The notes: a model not told the origin generated them from the sequence alone. A stretch of 12,082 nt of DNA from Actinomycetes bacterium (GCA_030598305.1 JAUVQC010000017.1:1-12082), one strand, 5' to 3'. Shown: positions 1-7,830, counted from the first letter of the stretch. Numbers and translations are program-made.

Positions 1-125
1 ACCTCCTGGATAGCGGACAATGCGATCATCGAGACGAGGAAGATGACGAGCATGAGGCCCCACTTGGACCACTTCGGAGATCCGCTCTCCATCTCGACCA
101 TCGGCTGTCTCGTATCGGTGGTCAT
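1..125 (-). CDS. Nucleoside-type ABC transporter, second permease (5' part only)
   Basis: Only the first 41 codons are present; the gene leaves the window at base 1. The ATG at 125 overlaps the stop of the preceding permease gene as ATGA, and a GGAGG lies 7 bases upstream of it, so the start is well supported. The visible protein begins MTTDTRQPMVEMESG, a short polar cytoplasmic tail, followed by KWGLMLVIFLVSMIALSAI, which looks like the first membrane segment. In BMP/NupOPQ-type operons the second permease normally follows the first and pairs with it to form the channel. The identity therefore rests on position and hydrophobicity, because no family motif is reached before the edge. Confidence 0.75.
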   Translation of the reverse strand, partial: MTTDTRQPMVEMESGSPKWSKWGLMLVIFLVSMIALSAIQE

Positions 126-1237
126 GCCGCCACCTCCACGCTGCCGGAATTCTGAAGAGCCTCAGCCGCGGCCCTGACCTCGCGTGCTGCAACGATTCGT
201 CCGACGATCTCGTAAGCCACGACAACGGCGAGCACAATCACGCCCTGGATGATCACAACGATCTCCTCGGGTATGCCCTCGAGCTTGAGTACCAGGGCGG
301 CTCTGTCCATGACACCGAACAGCAGCGCTCCGAGAGCCATACCCACGGGGTGGTTCCTTCCGAGCAGAGCGACGGCGATTCCCGCGAATCCGATCCCTCT
401 GGGGAAGTCCTGTGTGTATGCGCCGAGTTTCCCCACCAACGTTGACAGACCGACAAGACCGGCCACGCCACCGGAAAGCAGCATCGTGTAGAAGACCATC
501 TTCTTTGGGTTCACGCCCGACATCCGGGCTGAGCCAGGGTTCATCCCGGAGATACGCAACTCGAATCCGAACCGTGTCCGCCACACAAGCACGTAGTAAC
601 CGACCCCCAGCAGGATCGCGATGATCAGGAACCCGGGAATCTCGATTCCGCGCGGTTCGTCGAAGCCGAACATCGTGATCAAGAAGTTGAGATCAGGAAG
701 CAACCCCGAGTCGGGGAGCTTCCCTGTCGAGAGGTTCAGGCTCTCACTCTCAACGGAGAACGTGTTGGCAATGAGATAGGCGATCGCGGAGAAGGCGATG
801 AAGTTCAACATGATGGTCGAGATGACCTCATTGACTCCTCGCGTCACCTTGAGTGCCCCAGCAATACCAGCCCAGATCGCCCCGACGATGACGGCCGTCA
901 GGATGATCACCGTGATGTGGAGCGGACCCCAGAGCACGACGTTGGTACCCACCCAGCCGGCGAACATCGCCGCGATGAGGTACTGGCCCTCAACGCCGAT
1001 ATTGAAGAGGTTCATCTGGAAACCGATGGCCACCGCAACGGCCGAAACATACAAAGGCACTGCCTTGTTGATCGACGAAGCGAGCGACGTGGAATCGGCC
1101 GAGAAGCTCACCATCTGTCCATAGGCATCAAGTGGGTTGATGCCGACAATCATGAGGACGATCGCGCCGACACCGAGGCTGAAGATAATCGCCGACACCG
1201 GCGCCAGCAGGGAGAAGAAGAAACGCGACAGCTTCAT
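122..1237 (-). CDS. Nucleoside-type ABC transporter, first permease (branched-chain/ribose permease family)
   Basis: This 371-residue integral membrane protein is one half of the channel of an ABC importer. It carries the hallmarks of the BPD_transp_2 group near nucleoside permeases of the YufP/NupP kind: LFNIGVEGQ at 77-85, NEVISTIMLNFIA at 136-148, and the cytoplasmic coupling stretch GMNPGSARMSGV at 231-242. GFAGIAVALLGRNHP at 283-297 is also typical. Several hydrophobic segments are visible, at about 6-32, 60-80, 86-103, 107-129, 141-158, 202-219, 249-268, 283-310 and 324-347. The open frame extends 66 codons further upstream, but that part lies inside the ATPase gene and is Arg/Cys-rich. 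The ATG at 1237 overlaps the ATPase stop as ATGA, so translation is probably coupled. The C-terminus is a short helical tail rich in Ala. The substrate is inferred from the operon, not shown by this gene. Confidence 0.9.
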   Translation of the reverse strand: MKLSRFFFSLLAPVSAIIFSLGVGAIVLMIVGINPLDAYGQMVSFSADSTSLASSINKAVPLYVSAVAVAIGFQMNLFNIGVEGQYLIAAMFAGWVGTNVVLWGPLHITVIILTAVIVGAIWAGIAGALKVTRGVNEVISTIMLNFIAFSAIAYLIANTFSVESESLNLSTGKLPDSGLLPDLNFLITMFGFDEPRGIEIPGFLIIAILLGVGYYVLVWRTRFGFELRISGMNPGSARMSGVNPKKMVFYTMLLSGGVAGLVGLSTLVGKLGAYTQDFPRGIGFAGIAVALLGRNHPVGMALGALLFGVMDRAALVLKLEGIPEEIVVIIQGVIVLAVVVAYEIVGRIVAAREVRAAAEALQNSGSVEVAA

Positions 1238-2763
1238 GACGCCACATCCACGTCGACGCCCGTCATGTATGACCCGAGGATCTCCGGTGTCACATCGCCG
1301 GGATCGAGAGAAGCAACGATCTTCCCGTCGAAGATCACAAGCAGCGTGTCGGAGAGGCCGATCAACTCGTCCAGGTCCGCAGAAATCAGAAGCACAGCAA
1401 GGCCTTCCCGTCGAGCAGCCCTCAGTTCGTCCCACACGGCGGCCTGGGCCCCGACATCGATACCTCGCGTCGGATGTGCGGCGATCAGGACGTCGGGCTC
1501 CGCGAGCATCTCCTTGCCGACGATCATCTTCTGCTGGTTGCCACCCGAAAGTGCGAGAGCCGGCACGTCTATGTTCGGAGTCTTGACATCGAAGCGCTCA
1601 ACGACCTCCTCTGTTGCCTTTCGAGTGCCCTTCATATCGATGAACGGACCCTTTGCGAAAGGGGCCTGGGACTGGTGCCCAAGCATCACGTTCTCCCAAA
1701 GAGGTGCGAGGAGCAGAAGCCCCTGGCGGTGACGGTCCTCAGGGATGATGCCGATTCCCGCCTCGTGCCTGTCAATCGTGTGCATGTCTGAGATGTCGTC
1801 GCCGTTGAGGAGCACGGAACCGGTCTGAGGTTCGATGATCCCCATCAGGGTATCGATGAGTTCGGATTGTCCGTTGCCCTCAACACCAGCGATCCCAACG
1901 ATCTCACCGTTGTGGATCGTCAGGTTCACATCATCAAGGAGGATGCGATCGTCCCGTGAACGGTACGTAAGGCCACGAGCCTCCAAGGCCACATGATCTG
2001 TCACAGTCGACGAAGTGGTTTCGGGTACAGGTAGTTCACTTCCGACCATGAGCTCTGCCAGCTGACCAGCATCCACGTTCGATGGGAGCACGCTGGCAAC
2101 AGTCTTGCCGCCGCGCATGACAGTGATCGAATCCGCAACCGAAAGCACCTCATCGAGCTTGTGCGAGATAAAGATCAACGTGACACCATCGTCTCGGAGT
2201 ACCTTGAGGTTTTCGAAGAGTTCGTCAACCTCCTGGGGGACGAGCACCGCCGTGGGCTCATCGAGGATGAGAATCGTCGCACCCCTGAAAAGGACCTTCA
2301 GGATCTCGACACGCTGACGCTGTCCAACGGAGAGGTGCTCGACGAGCGAGTCGGGATCGAGCGTCATCCCGTACCGAGATCCGAGCTCGACGATCTGGGC
2401 GCGAGCGCTCTTGAAATCGATCCTCATCCCGTTTCTCGGCTCAAAACCGAGAACGATGTTCTCTAGCACGGTGAAGTTGTCGGCGAGCATGAAGTGTTGA
2501 TGGACCATGCCGATTCCATGGGCGATCGCGTCCTTCGGCGATCGGAAATGTTCGAGTTCACCCCGAACCCTGATCTCCCCGGAATCAGGGATCTGCATGC
2601 CAAAGAGCATGTTCATGAGCGTGGACTTGCCTGCACCGTTCTCCCCGACGATCGCGTGGATCTCACCAAGCCCAACAGAGAGGTTCACCTTGTCGTTTGC
2701 GATGACACCCGGATAGGTCTTTGTGATGTCGATCAGCTCCACTGCCCGACCGTTGTCCGCCAC
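1234..2763 (-). CDS. Nucleoside-type ABC transporter ATPase with two fused nucleotide-binding domains
   Basis: This 509-residue cytoplasmic ATPase powers the importer. The first domain is complete: Walker A GENGAGKS at 40-47, Q-loop Q89, signature LSVGQ at 144-148, Walker B ILILDE at 164-169 and switch His201 in FISHKLDE. The second domain is degenerate. Its Walker A reads GVEGNGQS (Gln for Lys) at 293-300, the Walker B end is IAAHPTRG instead of a DEPT-type end, and the switch region reads SADLDE without His, although the signature LSGGN at 405-409 is intact. Loss of the second catalytic site is usual in this YufO/RbsA-like family. The start is a GTG at 2763 with AGGAG 6 bases upstream. The gene is separated from the lipoprotein gene by a hairpin-bearing spacer and overlaps the next permease gene by 4 bases. 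A role in nucleoside rather than sugar uptake is inferred from the BMP-family binding protein beside it. Confidence 0.93.
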   Translation of the reverse strand: MADNGRAVELIDITKTYPGVIANDKVNLSVGLGEIHAIVGENGAGKSTLMNMLFGMQIPDSGEIRVRGELEHFRSPKDAIAHGIGMVHQHFMLADNFTVLENIVLGFEPRNGMRIDFKSARAQIVELGSRYGMTLDPDSLVEHLSVGQRQRVEILKVLFRGATILILDEPTAVLVPQEVDELFENLKVLRDDGVTLIFISHKLDEVLSVADSITVMRGGKTVASVLPSNVDAGQLAELMVGSELPVPETTSSTVTDHVALEARGLTYRSRDDRILLDDVNLTIHNGEIVGIAGVEGNGQSELIDTLMGIIEPQTGSVLLNGDDISDMHTIDRHEAGIGIIPEDRHRQGLLLLAPLWENVMLGHQSQAPFAKGPFIDMKGTRKATEEVVERFDVKTPNIDVPALALSGGNQQKMIVGKEMLAEPDVLIAAHPTRGIDVGAQAAVWDELRAARREGLAVLLISADLDELIGLSDTLLVIFDGKIVASLDPGDVTPEILGSYMTGVDVDVAS

Positions 2764-2852
2764 GAACCACTCCTATCGACAAACGAGCCACTGCCCATGC
2801 CCCGAAGACCACAGCGTAGCCTCGTCCCCCGCGCCAAGCAGCGCCACAGACG

Positions 2853-2888
2853 CGAGAGAGCCCGGGGCATCCGCCCCGGGCTCTCTCG
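2853..2888 (-). terminator. 16-bp perfect GC-rich hairpin between the binding-protein and ATPase genes
   Basis: CGAGAGAGCCCGGGGC at 2853-2868 pairs perfectly with 2873-2888 across a four-base loop. No run of T follows on either strand, so it is not a standard intrinsic terminator. Lying 31 bases after the lipoprotein stop and about 90 bases before the ATPase GTG, it could be a partial terminator or a barrier to 3' exonucleases. Either would leave more message for the binding protein than for the ATPase and permeases. Smaller inverted repeats at 2914-2928 and 2892-2908 precede it in the direction of transcription. The structure is seen directly; the function is inferred. Confidence 0.6.
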
Positions 2889-2891
2889 TAA

Positions 2892-2908
2892 GGAACACGG
2901 AGTGTTCC
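2892..2908. repeat. 17-bp palindrome GGAACAC-N3-GTGTTCC
   Basis: Two perfect 7-base arms flank a 3-base spacer, 11 bases past the stop of the lipoprotein gene. As RNA it would form a small hairpin just before the large one at 2853-2888. As DNA it has the 7-3-7 layout of a dimeric repressor site and resembles the palindrome at 6728-6744. Which of these matters cannot be told from one sequence. Confidence 0.5.
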
Positions 2909-2919
2909 CGTCAGCTGGC

Positions 2920-4026
2920 TCAGCCAGCAGGTTCGGTCGGAACCGTGAGCTCACCCTTGACGATCTGCTCACGCAGAGCATCAAGCTGTTCGGTGATGTC
3001 ATCGATGAATCCACCAGAGGTGGAGTAGCCAACGCCGTCAGCGGCGAGGTCGAAGACGAGCACGCCGGACTGGCGATCCTCATTGATGTAGTTCGTGATC
3101 GTGGTGTAGACCGAAGTGTCAACACGCTTGATCATCGACGTCAGCACGTACTCCTGGACGGCAGCATCAACAGTGTTGTACTGGTCGGAGTCGACACCGA
3201 TGCCCCACACCTTCGCTCCGCCGGCCTCCGAGAAGGTCTTTGCAGCTTCGAAGAGGCCAGCGCCTGATCCACCAGCAGCGTGGTAGATGACGTCGGCGCC
3301 CTCGTCGTACATGCCGAGTGCAGACTCGTTGGCCTTGGCAGGATCGTTGAATCCGGCAAAGTCAGGAGCAGCGCTCAGGTACGTGACGAGAATCTCGATG
3401 TCAGGATTGATCTGCGTCGCGCCAAACTCGAAGCCAGCCTCGAACTTCTCGATGAGACCGAACCCGGAGACACCACCGATGAACCCAATGGTTCCGGTCT
3501 GTGACTTCAGGGCAGCAGCGGCACCGACAAGTGCGGACCCCTCATGCTCTGCAAAGACAAGACCCGCTACGTTCGGGAGGTCAACGCTTCCGTCATCAAC
3601 GATGCCGAAATACGTGTCGGGGAAGTCCGTCGCGACGTTTGTGACGCCCTCGGCAAAGGCGAACCCAACGGCGATCAAAATGTCGTTGCCTGCCTCAGCC
3701 AGGAGGCGGAGGTTCTCTTCGCGGTTCTCACCACCGGCGTCTGCTTCGAGCTCGGTGGCGCCAACGCCGTAGTCGGCGATCGCCTTCTCGAGACCCAGAG
3801 CTGCCGAGTCGTTGAACGACTGGTCGCCACGGCCGCCGATGTCGAAGGCCATACCGACCTCGACGCCTTCGCCCGCCTTCGGAGCCTCTGTTGTCGTCGT
3901 GTCCTCGGAGCCGCCGTCTGCGGTCGTGTCCGTGGTGTCATCACTGCTGCTACATGCAGCGGCGACAAGAGCAAGAACGAGGAGCAATGCAAAAACGGCT
4001 CCCCTTCTCTTGAGTACTGAGCGCAT
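2920..4026 (-). CDS. BMP/PnrA-family substrate-binding lipoprotein of the nucleoside-type ABC importer
   Basis: This is a 368-residue lipid-anchored binding protein that would capture substrate outside the membrane. It opens with a signal peptide (MRSVLKRR, then a hydrophobic core) ending in a lipobox VAAAC with Cys25. A low-complexity tether rich in Ser, Thr, Asp and Glu runs to about residue 50. The mature domain shows BMP (basic membrane protein) features: GRGDQSFNDSA at 66-75, GFIGGVSG at 181-188, GIGVDSDQYN at 275-284 and LTSMIKRVD at 295-303. Characterised BMP proteins such as TmpC/PnrA bind purine nucleosides, so nucleoside uptake is the best guess here. A start five codons earlier (ATG 4041) is possible, but AAAGGG lies 6 bases before the ATG at 4026, which I prefer. 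It is the first gene of the transporter operon, 108 bases after clpC on the same strand. Confidence 0.92.
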   Translation of the reverse strand: MRSVLKRRGAVFALLLVLALVAAACSSSDDTTDTTADGGSEDTTTTEAPKAGEGVEVGMAFDIGGRGDQSFNDSAALGLEKAIADYGVGATELEADAGGENREENLRLLAEAGNDILIAVGFAFAEGVTNVATDFPDTYFGIVDDGSVDLPNVAGLVFAEHEGSALVGAAAALKSQTGTIGFIGGVSGFGLIEKFEAGFEFGATQINPDIEILVTYLSAAPDFAGFNDPAKANESALGMYDEGADVIYHAAGGSGAGLFEAAKTFSEAGGAKVWGIGVDSDQYNTVDAAVQEYVLTSMIKRVDTSVYTTITNYINEDRQSGVLVFDLAADGVGYSTSGGFIDDITEQLDALREQIVKGELTVPTEPAG

Positions 4027-4087
4027 CACGCACCCTTTCATTAGTCGAATAGTGGTCCCCTACCCAGAAAGATCGGGGGACATGAGA

Positions 4088-4093
4088 ATGGTA
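4088..4093 (-). promoter_or_regulatory. Possible -10 box for the transporter operon
   Basis: On the minus strand TACCAT fits the actinobacterial TANNNT -10 pattern and would start a leader of about 55 bases before the ATG at 4026. No convincing -35 lies 16-18 bases upstream. The leader would hold a 6-bp inverted repeat, GTCCCC at 4076-4081 pairing with 4055-4060. The 108-base gap after clpC contains no clear terminator, so read-through from clpC is also possible. Confidence 0.2.
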
Positions 4094-4134
4094 ACGAGTT
4101 CCCAAGGGATAGTGCTCTGGAGAAGTGACGCTGC

Positions 4135-6633
4135 TCAGTTCTCGGCGAGTTCCACGGGGGGTTCCGCTGGCGTCTCGATCGCCTCGAATGAAAGGATCGC
4201 GGAGTCCTCTTCGTCGACGGTCACGAGGATGGTGCTCCCTGCAGGGAACTCCTTGAATAGGACCTTCTCGGACAGTGGATCCTCCAGGAGTCGCTGGATC
4301 GCCCGACGAAGCGGACGAGCACCGAGTTGTGGGTCGTAGCCCTTCTTGGCCAGTAGCTCCTTGGCGTCATCCGTGAGCACGAGGTCAACGGCTTGGCTCT
4401 CAAGCTGCTCGCGCACCCGAACGAGCAGCAGATCGACGATCGACTTGACCTCTTCCATGGTGAGTTCGTGGAATACGATGACCTCGTCAACGCGGTTCAG
4501 GAACTCGGGACGGAAGTGGTTCTTGAGCGCCTCCAAAACCTTGGCGCGCATCTTCTCGTAGTCAAGCTCCGCGTCGCTTGCCGAGAATCCGATCCTCTTG
4601 TTCAAGTCAGCCGTTCCGAGGTTGGAGGTCATGATGATGACGGTGTTCTTGAAGTCGACGGTGCGGCCCTGTGAATCGGTGAGACGGCCATCCTCGAGGA
4701 TCTGGAGGAGGATGTTGAATACGTCAGGGTGTGCTTTCTCGATCTCATCGAAGAGCACCACAGAGAAGGGCTTGCGCCGAACAGCCTCGGTGAGTTGTCC
4801 TCCTTCGTCATAGCCGACGTACCCTGGAGGTGAGCCGACGAGACGCGACACCGCGTGCTTCTCCATGTACTCGGACATGTCGATCTGGATGAGAGACGAC
4901 TCGTCGCCGAACAGGAACTCAGTAAGGGCCTTTGCGGTCTCTGTCTTTCCAACACCCGACGGGCCGAGGAAGATGAACGAGCCACCCGGGCGCTTCGGAT
5001 CCTTGAGACCGGCTCTGGTACGCCTGATTGCCTTGGATACCGCAGTGATGCCGTCACCTTGGCCGATGATCCGCTTGTGCAGCTCATCTTCCATGTTGAG
5101 CAACCTCTGGGTCTCCTCCTCGGTGAGCCTGTGGACGGGGATCCCTGTCCACTGTGCAAGCACCTGTGCAATCTCTTCCTCATCGATTGTCGACTTGAAT
5201 ACCGGACCATCCTCGGAAGCCAGCTTCTCCGCATCGGTCCGCTCCGTCATGAGCTCCCGCTCGCGGTCGCGCAGCTTCGCGGCGCGTTCATACTGCTGGG
5301 CGCTGACAGCGTCGCGCTTATCTTTGCGGATTCCTCCGATCTGGTCGTCGATCTCCTTGAGATCATCGGGGAGGTCGGAGCGTTGGAGTCGCATACGGCT
5401 ACCGGCTTCGTCGATCAGGTCAATCGCCTTGTCAGGCAGGAACCGATCCGCGATGTAGCGATCAGCGAGATTCGCCGCGTTGACAAGTGCCTGATCTGTG
5501 AACTCGACCTTGTGGTGTTCCTCGTAGGACTCCTTGAGGCCGCCGAGGATCTTGATCGTGTCCGCTATCGACGGCTCGTCGACCTGGACAGGCTGGAACC
5601 GTCGCTCGAGTGCTGAATCCTTCTCGAGGTACTTGCGGTATTCCTCGAGGGTCGTTGCACCGACGGTCTGCAATTCGCCGCGTGCAAGCATTGGTTTGAG
5701 GATGCTTGCAGCGTCGATGGCTCCTTCTGCGGCACCAGCTCCGACGAGCGTGTGGATCTCGTCGATGAAGAGGATGATGTCACCCCGTGTACGGATCTCC
5801 TTGAGCACCTTCTTGAGACGTTCCTCAAAATCGCCGCGATAGCGTGATCCAGCGACCAGTGCACCGAGGTCGAGGGTGTAGATGTGCTTGCCGGTGAGCG
5901 TGTCGGGAACGTCATTGTCGACGATCTTCTGTGCGAGACCCTCAACAATCGCTGTCTTTCCGACGCCGGGCTCCCCGATGAGCACGGGGTTGTTCTTCGT
6001 GCGGCGTGAGAGCACCTGCATGACGCGCTCGATCTCGTTCTGACGGCCGATCACAGGGTCAAGTTCGCGTTCCTTGGCAAGCTGGGTGAGATTGCGCCCG
6101 AACTGGTCGAGGACGGCGGAGCCGGACTTCGATCCTTCTCCCCTGGACCCAGAGCCGCTACCGGGATGGCTCCCGGATCGTTCGCTTTCGTCGCCTTCGA
6201 CACCCGAGAGCAGCTGGATAACTGTCTGTCTGACCTTGGTCAGCTCTGCACCCAGCTTGACGAGCACCTGAGCGGCAACGCCCTCGCCCTCCCTGATGAG
6301 CCCGAGGAGGATGTGCTCGGTTCCGATGTAGTTGTGACCGAGCTGAAGTGCCTCGCGAAGGGAGAGTTCGAGCACTTTCTTGGCCCTCGGGGTGAAAGGA
6401 ATGTGCCCCGTTGGCGCCTGGGAACCCTGGCCGATGATCTCAACGACCTGAGTTCGTACGGATTCGAGATCGATGCCGAGTTCCTCGAGGGCACGGGCTG
6501 CAACACCCTCGCCTTCGTGGATCAGGCCGAGGAGGATGTGCTCGGTGCCGATGTAGTTGTGGTTCAGAAGGCGCGCTTCTTCTTGGGCAAGTACGACGAC
6601 CCTGCGGGCTCTGTCTGTAAAACGCTCGAACAC
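4135..6633 (-). CDS. clpC: ClpC, ATP-dependent unfoldase of the Clp protease
   Basis: This is an 832-residue class I Clp/Hsp100 protein that unfolds proteins and threads them into ClpP. Two N-domain repeats come first (about 1-70 and 77-145), each with [15 protein letters not shown] Gly/Ser-rich linker (about 148-173) precedes the first AAA+ module, with Walker A GEPGVGKT at 220-227 and Walker B IILFIDE at 286-292. A UVR-like coiled segment lies at about 432-464. The second module has Walker A GPSGVGKT at 557-564, pore loop GYVGY at 604-608, Walker B VVLFDE at 625-630 and sensor 2 GARPLRR at 771-777. IGF at 681-683 is the ClpP-docking tripeptide. The frame opens at GTG 6642, but GAGGGG at 6642-6647 lies 8 bases before the GTG at 6633. 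That start gives [20 protein letters not shown], like mycobacterial ClpC1. One oddity is IIGQGDG just before module 2, where the family usually has an acidic residue after the Gln. No ctsR or mcsAB genes lie beside it. Confidence 0.96.
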   Translation of the reverse strand: MFERFTDRARRVVVLAQEEARLLNHNYIGTEHILLGLIHEGEGVAARALEELGIDLESVRTQVVEIIGQGSQAPTGHIPFTPRAKKVLELSLREALQLGHNYIGTEHILLGLIREGEGVAAQVLVKLGAELTKVRQTVIQLLSGVEGDESERSGSHPGSGSGSRGEGSKSGSAVLDQFGRNLTQLAKERELDPVIGRQNEIERVMQVLSRRTKNNPVLIGEPGVGKTAIVEGLAQKIVDNDVPDTLTGKHIYTLDLGALVAGSRYRGDFEERLKKVLKEIRTRGDIILFIDEIHTLVGAGAAEGAIDAASILKPMLARGELQTVGATTLEEYRKYLEKDSALERRFQPVQVDEPSIADTIKILGGLKESYEEHHKVEFTDQALVNAANLADRYIADRFLPDKAIDLIDEAGSRMRLQRSDLPDDLKEIDDQIGGIRKDKRDAVSAQQYERAAKLRDRERELMTERTDAEKLASEDGPVFKSTIDEEEIAQVLAQWTGIPVHRLTEEETQRLLNMEDELHKRIIGQGDGITAVSKAIRRTRAGLKDPKRPGGSFIFLGPSGVGKTETAKALTEFLFGDESSLIQIDMSEYMEKHAVSRLVGSPPGYVGYDEGGQLTEAVRRKPFSVVLFDEIEKAHPDVFNILLQILEDGRLTDSQGRTVDFKNTVIIMTSNLGTADLNKRIGFSASDAELDYEKMRAKVLEALKNHFRPEFLNRVDEVIVFHELTMEEVKSIVDLLLVRVREQLESQAVDLVLTDDAKELLAKKGYDPQLGARPLRRAIQRLLEDPLSEKVLFKEFPAGSTILVTVDEEDSAILSFEAIETPAEPPVELAEN
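6302..6336. repeat. Direct repeat copy in clpC, encoding the second N-domain motif
   Basis: These 35 bases match 6527-6561 at 34 positions, with an offset of 225 bases or 75 codons. They encode the [12 protein letters not shown] stretch of the second ClpC N-domain repeat. The duplication is an old family feature, but the near identity at DNA level is notable and could allow recombination between the copies. Confidence 0.85.
6527..6561. repeat. Direct repeat copy in clpC, encoding the first N-domain motif
   Basis: This is the partner of 6302-6336, differing only at 6547 (G here, T at 6322). It encodes the same stretch in the first N-domain repeat of ClpC. Confidence 0.85.
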
Positions 6634-6686
6634 GTTCGTCACCCCTCATACGGCTGTGGCGCTCCGATAACCGGTGCGCCTCGCGG

Positions 6687-6692
6687 AGTATA
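6687..6692 (-). promoter_or_regulatory. Possible clpC -10 box TATACT
   Basis: TATACT on the minus strand is close to the housekeeping -10 consensus. It would start a leader of roughly 48 bases before the GTG at 6633. The bases 16-18 upstream are GC-rich and do not resemble TTGACA, so an activator would be needed. I saw no clear CIRCE, CtsR or HAIR element in this gap. Confidence 0.35.
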
Positions 6693-6727
6693 GGTATCGA
6701 ATCCCTCTACGCCGGGGATAGGACCAA

Positions 6728-6744
6728 GGAACCCACAGGGTTCC
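6728..6744. promoter_or_regulatory. 17-bp palindrome GGAACCC-N3-GGGTTCC in the clpC/prenyl synthase gap
   Basis: Perfect 7-base arms flank ACA. The site sits about 35 bases upstream of the possible clpC -10 box and about 10 bases upstream of the possible -35 of the divergent gene, a reasonable place for a shared operator. The spacing GAAC-N7-GTTC does not fit the LexA box (GAAC-N4-GTTC). An ECF-type GGAAC/GTT reading on the plus strand has a 20-base gap, which looks too long. Confidence 0.4.
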
Positions 6745-6754
6745 CGAAGTCTGT

Positions 6755-6782
6755 TTGGTACCCGTAACCGGCGAGCTACCAT
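6755..6782 (+). promoter_or_regulatory. Possible promoter of the prenyl diphosphate synthase gene
   Basis: TTGGTA at 6755-6760 and TACCAT at 6777-6782, 16 bases apart, each match four of six consensus positions. Transcription would start near 6789, leaving a leader of about 20 bases that contains GGAG at 6799-6802, 6 bases before the GTG at 6809. Confidence 0.35.
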
Positions 6783-6808
6783 CCGCATTCCCTGTACCGG
6801 AGTCGCCT

Positions 6809-7801
6809 GTGGACCAACCGATCTTTCGTGATCTCGTGCCCATTCCTCGCGTGTGGGAGCGCATGGAGATGGTAGAGACCCGTCTGGGAGAGGTATCGGT
6901 CGCAGAGACACCATTCTTGACGGAGATCGCCCAGCACCTGTTGATGGCCGGCGGAAAGCGGTATCGGCCACTGCTCGCACAGGTCGCAGCCGAACTTGGA
7001 AGCAACTCCGGGACCGCGTCGGTTGAAGCTGGCGTGGCTGTGGAACTGGTCCATGTCGGATCGCTTTACCACGATGACGTCATCGATGAGGCCGACGCTC
7101 GACGTGGCAAGACGTCGGTCAACACGAACTGGACGAACACGATCGCGATCCTTGCTGGGGACTTCCTCCTCGCACGGGCATCCGAGATCGCCGCACCACT
7201 CGGGCAAGAAGCCGTTGCATTGATCGCTCGGACGTACGCAACCCTGTGCGAGGGCCAGGTGTCCGAGCTCGTACATGCGCATGGCTTCGACCATGGCCCC
7301 GAGGATTACTACACCGTTATCGGGGGCAAGACCGCATCGCTGATCCGTACCTCGGCCCGCCTCGGGGCAATGATGGGCGGAGCCGACCACGACACCATCG
7401 AGGCGATATCGGAATGGGCTTGGGAGATGGGCATGGTGTTCCAGATCACCGACGACGTCCTCGATCTCATCGCAAGCGATGACTTCCTCGGCAAACCAGC
7501 CGGTTCTGATATCGGAGAAGGCACGTTCACCCTGCCGGTTCTTCTGACAGCCGATGGCCCCCACGGCGACGAGGTTCGCTCACTGCTTGCCGGTGGTGGT
7601 CCGTACGCCCGCGACGCCATCAGGCGCGTCATCGACCTCACGATGGAAGGGGGCTACATCGATGTGGCTCTCGACGAGTGCGAGGATCGAATCCGACGGG
7701 CTGAGAAGGCAGCAGACCAGATCCCCTCGAATCCGCTCGCCGACGTGCTCCACAACCTCGACCAGTACCTCATGGACCGCGTTCTCTCCGCCCGCACCTA
7801 G
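6809..7801 (+). CDS. Long-chain (E)-polyprenyl diphosphate synthase
   Basis: This 330-residue enzyme adds isopentenyl diphosphate units to an allylic starter, probably making the side chain of menaquinone. GGKRYRP at 48-54 binds substrate. The first Asp-rich motif is DDVID at 89-93 (in YHDDVIDEADARRG) and the second is DDVLD at 215-219, followed by GKPAGSDIGEG at 228-238; both are complete. Small residues (Gly, Ser) four and five places before the first motif suggest a long product, as in GrcC/HepT-type enzymes, rather than farnesyl or geranylgeranyl diphosphate. The exact chain length cannot be read from sequence alone. An upstream TTG (6755) would also open the frame, but it lies inside the likely promoter. 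The GTG at 6809 has GGAG at 6 bases and is preferred. No menaquinone-ring gene is in view. Confidence 0.9.
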   Translation: MDQPIFRDLVPIPRVWERMEMVETRLGEVSVAETPFLTEIAQHLLMAGGKRYRPLLAQVAAELGSNSGTASVEAGVAVELVHVGSLYHDDVIDEADARRGKTSVNTNWTNTIAILAGDFLLARASEIAAPLGQEAVALIARTYATLCEGQVSELVHAHGFDHGPEDYYTVIGGKTASLIRTSARLGAMMGGADHDTIEAISEWAWEMGMVFQITDDVLDLIASDDFLGKPAGSDIGEGTFTLPVLLTADGPHGDEVRSLLAGGGPYARDAIRRVIDLTMEGGYIDVALDECEDRIRRAEKAADQIPSNPLADVLHNLDQYLMDRVLSART

Positions 7802-7830
7802 TGGTCTGTCGCGGAGTTGCTGTGTTCGGT

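Noticed and set aside
1238..1435. Upstream 66-codon extension of the first permease
   Set aside because: It lies wholly inside the ATPase gene, is rich in Arg and Cys unlike a permease N-terminus, and the ATG at 1237 forms a clean ATGA overlap.
4855..5616. Long plus-strand open frame of 253 codons inside clpC
   Set aside because: It is a shadow of the antisense clpC reading frame, with no ribosome site or recognisable domain; GC-rich genes often produce such frames.
6728..6744. LexA (SOS) box near clpC
   Set aside because: The half-sites GAAC and GTTC are 7 bases apart, whereas the actinobacterial SOS box needs 4.
6755..6808. TTG start for the prenyl diphosphate synthase
   Set aside because: It coincides with the likely -35 box, adds a Pro-rich stretch absent from the family, and lacks a ribosome site, whereas the GTG at 6809 has GGAG at 6 bases.
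6776..7564. Minus-strand open frame of 262 codons opposite the prenyl synthase
   Set aside because: It is antisense to a gene with both Asp-rich motifs intact, and its composition is that of a shadow frame.
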